Source: Tubiluchus corallicola (lineage: Eukaryota > Priapulida > Priapulimorpha > Priapulimorphida > Tubiluchidae). Taken from it: a stretch of DNA of 60,000 nucleotides. The notes beneath the pieces are model-generated. The model had not been told where the DNA came from and made no database searches. It saw nothing but the letters and a program-made list of their open reading frames with translations. Below are positions 11,780 through 22,424 of the stretch, piece after piece. The stretch's first letter is position 1. The number at the start of each line of letters is the position of its first letter. The position numbers were made by a program, and so were the translations under genes. Location of the stretch: contig JAQGDQ010000041.1 of assembly GCA_030141605.1 (NCBI GenBank), forward strand, positions 312,001 through 372,000, in the 5' to 3' direction.

Positions 11780-12826
11780 AAATTTATGTGACGATCAAAA
11801 GTACGAAGAATAGGAAATCATGTGACAAACAAGAATGGAAGAATGAAATAATTAAAGCAAGGGCAAAAACTTATTAGATAGTATGGTAAAGATGTTTAAT
11901 CAAATTTAAAACAGTAAAAAATTCCTGATAAATGGAAAATTTAATCAGGTCGCAAAAGCAAATGTGATAAAAAATACACAGAAGAGGTATTAAAACAGGG
12001 CTGAATTATGGCTTTTTGTGGCCCCTAGGCTAGTGAAATTATGCAGTCCCCTCAGATGGAACCATCCCTCTAATTCGCCCACGTCTCGAATATTTTTAAT
12101 TGTGATATTTTAGCAACGTTTGCATAGCTGGGGGCAACATATTTCTAATAAAGCACTTCAAAGAGGGGCTAAATAAAGGGTCTCAAACAAGGACCTCTTG
12201 TGTCTCAAATAAAGGGCCTCAAACAGGGATTCTTTATCTCAAATGAGGAGCCACTTTAAAATTGGATTTTCAGACTTCCTAGGCTTCCTTTATATGTTAA
12301 AGTCAGCAATGCAAAGTATGCTCCCCTAAGCTTGAGGTGCCCTAGGTTGCAGCCTATACTAGCCTATAGGGTAATCCAGCCCTACCATATTTTCCCTACC
12401 AATTTAATGAGCAAATTGTTTGAAAAAGTTGTTAAAAATAGAATCATTGACAAATTGGAAATGGTTTTAGGAAAATACCAATATGATAAAATATCTAATT
12501 AAAGTACTGCTGTTCACTTAATGTGTCTCAGGTGCAATAGTGAATTAGACGCAACAGAACGTTTGTTTACTTGTAGCAAGTATGAAAGGGTTAGAACATA
12601 TGTAGGTGAAATCACAATAGACGACGTTAAAATCTGTTGTAGTGCCAGCTATGTCAATGATTGTTTGTATTACATGGAAAAAATTTTGAAGGAAGTTAAT
12701 GAACTAAACTTTGAAGAAGACACAAGGTACTACAGTGTTGAAGAGTTCCTGCAATCGATTTCATCGTTTTCCCATATAAGCGGAGCGAACGTGCGAGAAA
12801 CCGCAGAATACATATACGCTAAGTAG
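11780..12826 (+). pseudogene. Decayed LINE reverse transcriptase, interrupted
   Basis: Fragments in several frames recall non-LTR RT: a DKQEWKNEIIK-like segment near 11830-11860, KIPDKWKI near 11918-11940, then NLMSKLFEKVVKNRIIDKL (12403-12459, preceded by SL), the conserved YRPISLTN...KLFEK region. A C-terminal frame (12521-12826) begins CLRC and has CSKYERVR, like the cysteine/histidine tail of LINE polyproteins. Stops and frameshifts are numerous, the RT core after the fingers is deleted, and a separate 387-bp element sits inside. It differs in sequence from the LINE at the window start, so it is another, older family. Confidence 0.72.
11997..12383. mobile_element. 387-bp TIR element nested in LINE remnant
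   Basis: It starts AGGGCTGAATTATGGC and ends with the reverse complement of AGGGCTGGATTACCC, giving imperfect terminal inverted repeats of about 13-15 bp. RT-like sequence lies on both sides (before 11997 and after 12384), so this is a later insertion. The interior has degenerate GGTCTCAAACA/GGCCTCAAACA repeats (12179-12230) and no coding capacity. I could not see a clear target-site duplication, so the superfamily is open. Confidence 0.6.
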
Positions 12827-13427
12827 CTACTGATGATAAAATAATAATGATAATTTCATGCTTTATAATATCGTGTAATTACCTATAATGCATTATTTTA
12901 CCGAAATACACGTTTTTCTACTTTCATCAAAATGATTGTAATTGTTGCTTGTGTTCCATCGCGTGTAAAATGTTTTGCAAATTTTAATGACTACACTGAA
13001 AATAAGTCCAGCAGATGGAAGCACATTCTTGGCGGGAACACGAAGTCTGCGTCCTGAGCTCCACCGCCGTATATTACTTGCATATCAGGAATGACTTGCA
13101 GTTTTTTGTCATCTGTGATCTTTACAGTACGTAACTAGCTGCTGTCTGTCGCTGTGTATTTTTTGCAATTCGTAGATTCATCATTAGTTCAGCTTTTTTT
13201 CTGCTTTCTCATTGTACTTCTGAGCGTAAACCACTTTCAAAATTATTATTTATTACTGGCGTCTATTTGTCGCACAGGGTTTGATGAGATTTGACTGAGA
13301 CTCTCCAAGAACTTACGGCACCAAGAATGTCTTCCTTCATCAAGCAAAATTATGATGTTTAAGGAAGTGCTAAAATAGCAGTGTTGAATAGACCTGCTGC
13401 CTACAAAAATCTGTGTTAACCGGAGTA
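12827..13427. promoter_or_regulatory. Pirin upstream region / probable promoter
   Basis: About 600 bp between the LINE remnant and the pirin start codon. A GC-richer patch with several CpGs lies at 13030-13075. No TATA box is obvious near the start. The promoter assignment rests on position only. Confidence 0.35.
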
Positions 13428-16400
13428 ATGGCGACAAGTCGTTTGGTTGAAACAGTTGTACTGGGCAAAGAACAAGGCGAAGGATTGGGAGCAACAGTTA
13501 GACGATGTATCGGCAGTACACAAGTATGCACACATGTGTATTTACTCTATTGTTATAATTATTAATGTGTTGTGCTGCGAGTAGTGATTTGTTGAAGCAC
13601 TTTGTCACTTGTTTCCCTTTTAAAATTGTTAAAAAACTTACGTAATACAATGGGCACACATCGATGCGTAGTTCTGCTCGTCTGTAATTATTGTAGGCCT
13701 AGTGACGTATAATTTGCTATGATGCTATCGTATAATTTACGTATTTGTTGTAGGTGTAGTAACGTTTTATGCCCTCACTGTTTTAGAAATCGTTCAAGTT
13801 TGCAGTCAGCTATTCAACCTGTGTGGTTTGCCTAACATTTAAGTAGTACAAAAGCTATCTGACGTGTTTACGCAATTTTCTTACAAAAACTGCTCAAGCC
13901 TAATCAAAGTTGCAATCAACAGCTCTCTGAAAACTTAAGTACAGTAAAGTTTTCTAGGGCCACATTAAAAAGTACTCTATAACTGAGGTACTCTATAAGC
14001 GCAATCATCTAATACTATGACTATTAGATAGGCAAGTACGTATTAGCAAAAAAAATCGTATAAATAATGTACTTTGACTTCAGGATCTCTGGTACTTTTA
14101 GGAGATGCTTTCAAGTATTAACTGCTTTGCAGTATGTTCAAATTCGGTAAAATGTATTTAATGTGACTTCATTAAACTAAAATTTGGTGAATGTTTCATA
14201 TGAAACGGTGGTGATCTAATCTGCACATTTCATCTGAGGTGCACATTCAATTGTTAATTTACTTGATATTTTCAATAAAGTTAGCTAATTTGTTTGCACA
14301 GAATTTCTTTTGTCTCTTGTATATGACGAAAGTTTGTTTTTTGTGCGTTCACATCACTGGTGTGTATGCAAACAACCATGTTCACTATAATAGTGTCATA
14401 CTGTATACACCATTGTTTTCCCAATTGCTAGTCTACTAAACAGTTGAAATATATATAAGTGTTGTGTGTAATATAAACAACAGCTTAAATGTTGTAACAA
14501 AAATAGTTAGTTTGTTCACACTAACGATGTTTTGGCTTTAACCATCAGATACTAGGGCTCACCCTCAAAACAATAAACAAGCGCGAAATACAGCAGCAAA
14601 ATGGTTTTATGTGCAATGTTTATGTTGGACTTTATCTTTGAACCAGTATTTAGAAGAATTTTTCCATAAATCTGCTTCCAGGTAATGTAAATTCTAGAAA
14701 TTTCAAAGTATGTTACATTTGTTTTCTAGCTGAGAAGTTTGGATCCATTTTTAATGTTAGATGAATTTAAGGTGAAACATCCGGCTGGGTTTCCTGATCA
14801 TCCTCACCGTGGATTTGAAACAGTGAGTATTACATAGTAAATTATTATAATTTGAAATCTAGCAGACAGGGATAATTTAGAAAGTTGTACTTTGTTTGTA
14901 CTTTATAATAATTCATTTTTAATATGTGTTTTTAATGTATCTCAAATATCTAATAAGCTATTTACATTCACATTTTCATTTACCAATGCCCAAGCATTTG
15001 CTTGTTGAACAAAACTACCATCTAGGCTACCTTGCAAAAAACAAACGGGAAATCAAAAGGTGTAATGTGCAGCAACTTGCTGTATTTTTTCTTCTTTACA
15101 CTGTAGGTTTAGAGTGTAAGTGTTAAGTAAATACTCGGTTGGTGCCAGAGAACCATAATTGTATAATCCTAAATAACGTGTTCAATTAGCCGGCATGCTG
15201 TGATTTGGGTTTTTACAAGTTTCCTATTCTGATAACTATTGACATGTTTCTTACACAGGTGACATACATCATTTCTGGTGCTGTGGAGCATGAAGATTTT
15301 GCTGGACATAGTGGTATAATAAGACCTGGAGATTTGCAGGTGTGCATAAACTCGTAAATGGTTTTTTTTAATAGAATCGATAATAGAGTGGGGCAGTAAA
15401 GAAAGTATTTAATGGACAGACAGTGTGAGAGATAGGAACAGAAGTATTGTAGCATAGTGATGGCAGGAGAACTTTTTGTAATCTAAAGTTGGTCAAGTGA
15501 GAGAGAGGGGGGAGATTATATTATACGGCAAGCAATTTTGGCATATACATGGAGTAGGACAGAAAGAACTGCAGAGAGAGCAAGAAAAAAGAGGGTAGGG
15601 AGTGGGATTTTATAGTAATGCATGACAGCTTAATTAATCTGTGTTTAGTAGGAGAAAAACATTCAATTGTATGTACTTTGTGTAATTGATTGTGTTTTTG
15701 ACAGTGGATGACTGCAGGGAAAGGAATTGTTCACAGTGAAATGCCGCATGGTGCAGAAGAAGCTTATGGACTTCAACTTTGGATTAATTTGAAGAAATCC
15801 GAAAAGCTTGTGCAACCCTCATATCAAGAGTTGTTGGACGGAGACATTCCTAAAACAACAAAAGACGGTGTTACAGTGAAAGTGATTGCAGGCGAATCAT
15901 TGAAATTAAAGGTATAAGCTACTGTAACAGCTTGGGAGAAGAGTTTTTTTTAATGTTTGTATATGGTTGAATTGATTTGGTAGACTCAGCATACAGTTGC
16001 CTTCAGTGGTACCAAATAATATGTGCTGAAAAAAAAACAATTGCATGTATTGAAATGGCATAATAATTTTGCTGTACTTGTTGCATTGCAGTCACTGGAT
16101 GGATATATATGCATGTCGCTTTGTTCATAACATTTTTTCTCCAAATTTCACAGAAAGAGATTAAGAGTAAAGTTGCGTTTATTTAGCATGCGGATGTGGA
16201 TGCGTTTTCCACCTGTGGAATAACCTGCAGAAAATAATCAATAGGAAATAGCTGCAGAAAAAGAACAACGATATGCAGACTGCACGAACGGGTGCATTTA
16301 AAGCAATATTAACCGATTTGATCTGTTCCGCACCCCCCAAAACGCATCCGCATGCTACATGGATGCCACTTAAGAGACGGAGAAGGGGAATTGGAGAGAA

Positions 16401-19400
16401 TGTGTAGCAGGATTTATGACTTAAGCAGCATTTTTGTTGCTTTCAATGTCAGAGCAAAACTTCAAATGAATGTTCAAATCCGTTTTCAAATCCATTTAAA
16501 ATTTCATGTTTCGTTTAGCATCCCTACACACTTACTTCTGAGTCTACCCTGACTTTTTTCTAGCAAAAATTCTTCGCATGCTGAACACGATAAGACGTAA
16601 ATTACTTAACAGAGGAACGTCCATAACAGATCGTTCAGACCCCTCTGAAATTAGTCTGTACAGTTATTTTCAGTAATTATGGATATACTAAGTCTCCTTC
16701 AGCAACACTTGGTTCATTCTATTATTTTTATTATTGTGTGTTTTGTTCTGTTTGTTCTGAATCTCCCCTTTTTTATGTATTTTATGTATACATAAATGTG
16801 TTGTACAGCATTGTAGATGTTTAATATGAGATTTTAACACTAATAAAACCTAATAAACTTAAACTTGAACATCTATGTTTAGCACTACTGCCTAGTTATA
16901 CTAACAAACTGACATATCTGCTGCTACGGTGTTATACTATGCACCATAGGCAGTCTTAGGGGAAATTACACTATAGGTTTGTTCACTTATTTTTAGTAAA
17001 GGTGTAGAGTTAAAAGTATCAAGCAAGTAGCTAACAAGTATATAACGTTTTGCTTTGCAAAACTATATTTTTTATTTGATAGTCTGCAATTTTTCAGAAC
17101 AAATTTACTGGAACCTAGTGGAAGAGAAACCACTAGTTCAGGCATCCAAACTGAAGAAATTATCGCAAAAGTTCCAATTACTTATAATAGTAAACTTTTC
17201 TTTTGATAATTCAATTGCTAGCATGTCTGCTCAAGTGCAGAAGATATGGGTTCAAAACTAAGTGGGTGAAGAAATTTTTGCTCAATATAATTGATCTTTC
17301 TTAAATGTGGTTTCAAAGCAATTGTATAATTTGCCTGGTAACTAGTGGTAACTAAATGAAACAACTTCGTGACTGTTGTTGTTGCATTACACAGTTACAG
17401 TCATACTGTATTGTAAGCTATTTTCTTGCAGTCTCAAGTGAGGACCAGAACACCAGTTTATTATCTGGATTTTAAACTGGAGCCGAATGCTAAACATCAA
17501 CAAGAGTTTCCAAACAATTGGACGGTATTTGCTTATTCTTTAGCGGGCATAGTTCGTTTTGGTAAGTTTAGCATTTTGAGACTTTAAACTGCTTTAATTA
17601 AAAAGTGGGCTAGGCCCTAGCTTAATGTAAAGTTATAAGAAGAGCTAGTTGGTTTTTCTAGGGCAATTCTTCCAAAATTTTACAATTTAGCTGCAGCTTT
17701 ATGGAGGTAGTGATGGCAGCAGAGACAGAGTCTAATCCCCCAAAATGGCCATTTTTCTTCTGTTTTTTTACAAAACATCAAATACCGAGAATTGAAGGAT
17801 GGGAATGTGTGAGGTTCAGTGTTATATGTCATTGAAAAGAATGTAGGGGTGTAGTTTAATTGTGTTGCAGGTCCACAGCATCTGACAATCTGTATTTCCT
17901 AAACACAACCACGTGATTTTTTCAAAATCTTTGCCATAATATCTTGCAGAAAGACGCTCTAGCAGCTGCTGCTGTTGCTATTGTTGTTGCTGTCAATACG
18001 AGAAAGACAAAAACAATTAGCTTTTTAATGTCTGATGTTGATGCTGTGCACTGTGATTTGCACCTTAGACAAAAAGCAAAACAAGATACTTTTTATATGA
18101 CACCATCCTTAGCAGATTCATGCATGTAAGCAGCTGTTAATTTTATCAGTATGTTTGCATGTATAAGTGGAGTGTGTTATCAGAAAGAAATTTATTGCCA
18201 GATAATGTTCTGGACACATCTGGGTAGTGTAGGTTTCTTTTGGACATTTTTGTATAACTTTCACTGTAAATTCATCCGTTTGCAAAGAAATTTCCGGATA
18301 TTGCTCCCGCAAATATAACAACTTTAGCCTTCAAATTTAGTCTGTTGTTGGACGATACCATATTAATATTTCTAACAATTATCTTGCTTTCTTTGCAAAT
18401 TTGTCCTTTTTGTTTAGGTCCATTATCAGAACAAAAAGAAGTTGAACCTCATCATGTAGTGGTGTTTGCAAAAGGAGAGATGGTAGAAGTACAAAATGTT
18501 GGACAGTCTTTAGCACACTTTGTGCTAATTGGTGGACAACCAATAGGAGAACCTGTTGTGCAATATGGTAAATTTTTATTGGATTATTTGAATGTAATCT
18601 CTAATGGGTGGCAGGGCCAGAAAATCTTCGCGGACTGACGGAAATAGTCGCAGGGCATGTAGGCAAAGTTGTACATAAAATATTTTTTTCAAAATCTTAA
18701 TAGAAAATTTTTTTTAGAAATTCCCTCTCTTTATTAGCAAAAACGACAAAACTGTTCTGCATTCTAATATTCGTCAAAGTTACAACATAATTATTACATG
18801 AGGTAATATTCTTTTCTGTGTGCATGCGTACTCTGCAATTTGACTCCAAGTACTGCATCATATTCAAAAACTTTGCAGCAGCATGTTGTGCAGGTGTAAT
18901 TGTATGTTTATGTGCAGTAACTATTATTGTGGTCATTTTGTTCTATAAATAGGCCTGCCACTATGAAGATAAGATATATTGATTTTTGCAGCAACACAGC
19001 TAGCCTTCCAAGTCCTACCAATCTTCAGTTTAAACTTAAAAGCGTTATCTTTCTAACTCATTTATTTATGCTGGCTTCAAATTATACTATTGCAGTTACC
19101 GTAGCACCTGGCATGCCACCTAGTCACCAGCCTGTACAGGTCATGTGCTAATATCTTAAAAACTGCACAGTCTAATTTATGACACTCAAAATGCTTCCTT
19201 TAGTAATTAAACAATATCTGACATAAAAAGTAGGTGGTGTGAGATATTTTGCAAACTGTGTTTTCGAGTTGTGTTCGAGCAGAGTGATAGAAACAGTGTA
19301 CCAAACAAAATCAAGGACTCCTTTCTTAGTATAGTTCTAACAAATTTTGAAGAATAGTATATCTAACATAAGGTAAAATTGTCTTGCTAAGCATCACAGT

Positions 19401-20374
19401 TTAACTCACTTAACAGTATGTGTGCTTGGTATGCATATAGAGAATTAATTAATACTATGAGTGTGTTACAATAACAGAAATAGTGTTTGAAATAGCAACT
19501 GTATCAGTGAAGAAAATACATGTAAGTGGTGAAATTGTAGAAGTGCAACTTTTCAAAGTTTTGTGAGGCTCCGTGAACCTATGCTGCTGTAAGCCCCCCT
19601 CCCCCAGACTATCTCAATCCTAGATGCTTAGATAATTGCCTTCTGGCCATTATCGGGATGCCTAATTTTAGTCCTTGCGACATTTGTAATATTTCCTGCC
19701 ACTGATGGAGGAGCATCTATTTAAAATTGATCTTGTAAACAGATGGCTTTTCAGATAGCATGTGAACACAGACTAGTTTTTCAAATAGCACCGTTTTTTT
19801 AGGTATACACCTTACCATGCTATTTGTTTACATTTATTGGATAAAATTAAGAAAATTGGTTTTGCGTGGTGGAATGTCTGCTAAAATCTACTCAGTGAGA
19901 GCTTTCATGTACAATTACAGGCACAGTATTCATGTAATGTGTGACTACGAGCAGTTGGGCCCAAAATGGCATGTTTTATTATTGTCGTTCTTGTGTAAAA
20001 TCTGTGGTATTGATAAACCAAAAAAACGAGGAAATTAAAATAGTAGCTCAGAAGTGTTTAGAATGGAGGATGGCATTGGATGCTCCTCCCTTTATCCCAT
20101 GCGTGTGATAACTTTGGCTTTTTGAAGTTCAGCCCATCATTTCCGTTGAGGATACAAACTATGCTTGTCATTTCATTAATTTCCTACGAATATTAGGCGT
20201 ATGAAAACTTGATTATTTTACTTATCTATAACATTTTTTGTAGGTCCTTTTGTAATGACATCTCAGGAAGAAATACAACAAGCTTTCAAGGACTACAGGG
20301 AAGGAAAAAATGGTTTTGAAAATGCGCCTCATTGGAAGTCGAAATCTGGGACTGCAATTCTGGAAAATAGATAG
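13428..20374 (+). CDS. PIR: Pirin (cupin-fold nuclear protein)
   Basis: Seven coding exons in consistent phase: 13428-13523, 14730-14822, 15259-15339, 15705-15911, 17432-17561, 18418-18567, 20244-20374; all introns are GT-AG. The product is about 295 aa, against 290 in human pirin. Pirins are iron-binding double-cupin proteins known as NF-kB/transcription co-regulators, with quercetinase activity in several species. The metal ligands are present: [11 protein letters not shown] gives H56 and H58, and [10 protein letters not shown] gives H100 and E102. Other pirin signatures are [41 protein letters not shown] and [22 protein letters not shown] at exon junctions. The start is the first ATG of exon 1 ([10 protein letters not shown]), followed by VRRCIG, where family members have VRRSIG. 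Introns carry at least one MITE. Expected location is nucleus and cytosol. Nothing looks broken. Confidence 0.97.
13943..14010 (+). repeat. Possible degenerate pogo-type transposon end
   Basis: In pirin intron 1, TACAGTAAAGTTTTCTAGGG is followed by two loosely repeated ACTCTATAA...GAGGTACTCTATAAG phrases, resembling the ends of pogo/Tigger-like elements. No matching opposite end was found. Confidence 0.25.
16186..16355. mobile_element. Short MITE in pirin intron 4
   Basis: Ends are GCATGCGGATGTGGATGCGTTTT and the reverse complement of GCATGCGGATGCGTTTT, with TA directly outside both ends (16184-16185 and 16356-16357). The left copy carries a small internal duplication (GGATGTGGATG). About 170 bp, noncoding; TA flanks suggest Tc1/mariner-type mobilisation. 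Confidence 0.7.
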
Positions 20375-20646
20375 CTGATTTACATTAGATTATATTTATA
20401 GCTACTTTAGGAGATTGTTGCAATTTCTCAGGGATTGAAACATTTAAAATTTTAATGTATATTATAGAGTTTAACACTGTTAGGGTACTTTATAAAGTTT
20501 CTTAATAACTATAATAAGTAAATAATTTTAATTGTTGTAATGTTTAGATGCAAGCTGAAGGAATACAGGTGTACTTGTCAAAACCTGTTTGTTATTAAAT
20601 TTCCAAACCCTGTGAATTAAGTGATGCAAAAAAGGATAATCATGTT

Positions 20647-20828
20647 AATAAATAGTAGGTATTTTACATCACTAAAATAATGTTTTAATTTTTACCCCAA
20701 GTTAAAATTGTCAATAAGACAGATGTTGATGTATCTTAATTTTATTGCTGCTATACAGTTTTGATGAGTACTCTCTTGCAAATACATTTTGTGATCGTCA
20801 ATTGTTCCCAATGCACAATAAAAATAAA
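20647..20828 (+). terminator. Candidate pirin polyadenylation signals
   Basis: AATAAA occurs at 20647-20652, 20817-20822 and 20823-20828, 270-450 nt after the pirin stop codon. The clustered pair at 20817-20828 is the better candidate for the main 3' end; cleavage site not determined. Confidence 0.5.
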
Positions 20829-21319
20829 AGGAATGGCCATCATAGAAGAATGAATTTTGTCTTTTGGAATTTTAGGCTTGATTACCTCAGTGTTGAGATG
20901 ATTATCATTGATTAAACTATTGATACCACAACAATCACTATTAATTTAATTTATAGTGATGCACTGGCACTTATGTATGTGTGCAAAGTCGAAAAGACTA
21001 TCGTAATGAATTTCTGATGCTTGAGTTGCACCTGCATTCATACCTGAAACACTACAGTTATACTTTTTCATCTTGAACTTATCTGGTTGCTTACTCATTG
21101 AGTCATTGTAAAAGATTTGATGTACACTTTATTTCGTTTAGTGCTTGCAGGGTTTTTCTAAAAGATGTTTGCTAGGGATTGTCTGTTTCACAGAATTGTA
21201 AATTTATATTCAATGGCGTTTTTTAAATATAGTTCGATAAAAAAAATTTTATTGCTTATTAGTGCAACATTCGTTATTAATGCCAAAATATCTGCTTCTC
21301 TGGTTTAACTATCAATGAA

Positions 21320-21329
21320 TAGATGGCGC
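21320..21329 (+). promoter_or_regulatory. TAGATGGCGC, CTCF-core-like site 1
   Basis: Matches the AGRKGGCRS core of the CTCF consensus. The same 10-mer recurs at 43937-43946 (+) and 46805-46814 (-). This copy lacks the C expected two bases upstream of the core. Confidence 0.35.
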
Positions 21330-21343
21330 ACGCAGATCCTCCT

Positions 21344-21357
21344 GCTGCTATAGCAAC
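21344..21357 (+). promoter_or_regulatory. RFX X-box-like site upstream of DNAAF6
   Basis: GCTGCTATAGCAAC matches the RFX palindrome GTTGCCATAGCAAC at 12 of 14 positions, with a perfect right half-site (AGCAAC). RFX factors control motile-cilium genes, and the next gene is a dynein-arm assembly factor whose start codon lies 1.07 kb downstream. A farther position than usual for an X-box weakens the case unless a 5' UTR intron lies between. Confidence 0.35.
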
Positions 21358-22078
21358 CGCAGCACACGCCGTTTCATGTTTGAATAATTTTTATTATCCG
21401 AGTAAATTTATTAATCGTAGTTATACCAAAGCAGTAACTAAAATTTGAAGAGTTTCATGTAAACGGAAGGATACTCAGCGATATTATTACGATGAGATTT
21501 GCTGTATTTAATATATTGCAGCAACGCACAGTGACGACCATGTGTTTGCAGTTTTCTATATTTTTACGGCAAATTATGTTGTCTACGCCAAAAATCAACT
21601 ACAAGTTTTTCATCAAGTTTCCACTTCACCACAAAAGCAAATGTGAATTTTCAGCCATGTAAACTGTAAACATGCAGTTTAGTTTCTAGGTTTAATAATT
21701 AATGAAATAATCAGATAACGTCAAATTTCACCACCACTCTTTACTACCGCACTAAATTTTAGGCCAACTCCAGAAGATAATTGAAAAAAAGAACAAGAAC
21801 TGAGTTTGTAGTAAAAATTTGGCGGTAAAAAGAATTGTGAATTTAGCCAAGAAAACAAATGATTCTATTTAATTTTTTTATATTTAAGACGGCCTGAAAA
21901 AAATGTCTTTTCAGTTCTTCAAGTTTCACTATAATGATGTCATTCTTTTTTCAGTTACAGCTTTTACATAAACGAATTTTAGATAATTTTGCCTAATTTT
22001 TTGTGAGCATTCTAAATTTTGTCAGCAATTATTTCAGTGATGGCTATGATAATCTGGAAAAATTTACTGTATGAATAT

Positions 22079-22129
22079 TCTTTCATCATAAATCTGACCT
22101 CTAGTCTTTCATCACAAATCTGACCTGCC
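22079..22129 (+). repeat. 26-bp tandem duplication
   Basis: TCTTTCATCATAAATCTGACC is repeated once, 26 bp later, with one mismatch in that core (ATAAATC versus ACAAATC). Confidence 0.75.
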
Positions 22130-22424
22130 AATGATCTATTTAAAGTATGATACAGGAATGATAGGTCTAATTACCATCCTGTTGCATACTTCGGGCAAAC
22201 TACATAGTCAAACACTGGATGAAAAACACTCAGCAAAAACATAAATGTCATATTTGATTTTTATCGTTGTTGTTTTACTTGGCGTAAGGAAAACTGTTTA
22301 CAGTGTGCATTGTTTGACTTTCATAATTGTGTTTGCTGAAAAGTGAATGATTAATGAAAATTTTTACTGTCCAAAATAGTTTGAAACCGGTATAGCGTAT
22401 TATAGAAGTAAGAAGTGAGTGATC

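Larger units (their letters stand above)
20829..22424. other. Pirin-DNAAF6 intergenic spacer
   Basis: About 1.6 kb without coding features. It contains a CTCF-core-like 10-mer (21320-21329), an RFX-like site (21344-21357) and a 26-bp tandem duplication (22079-22129). Confidence 0.6.
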
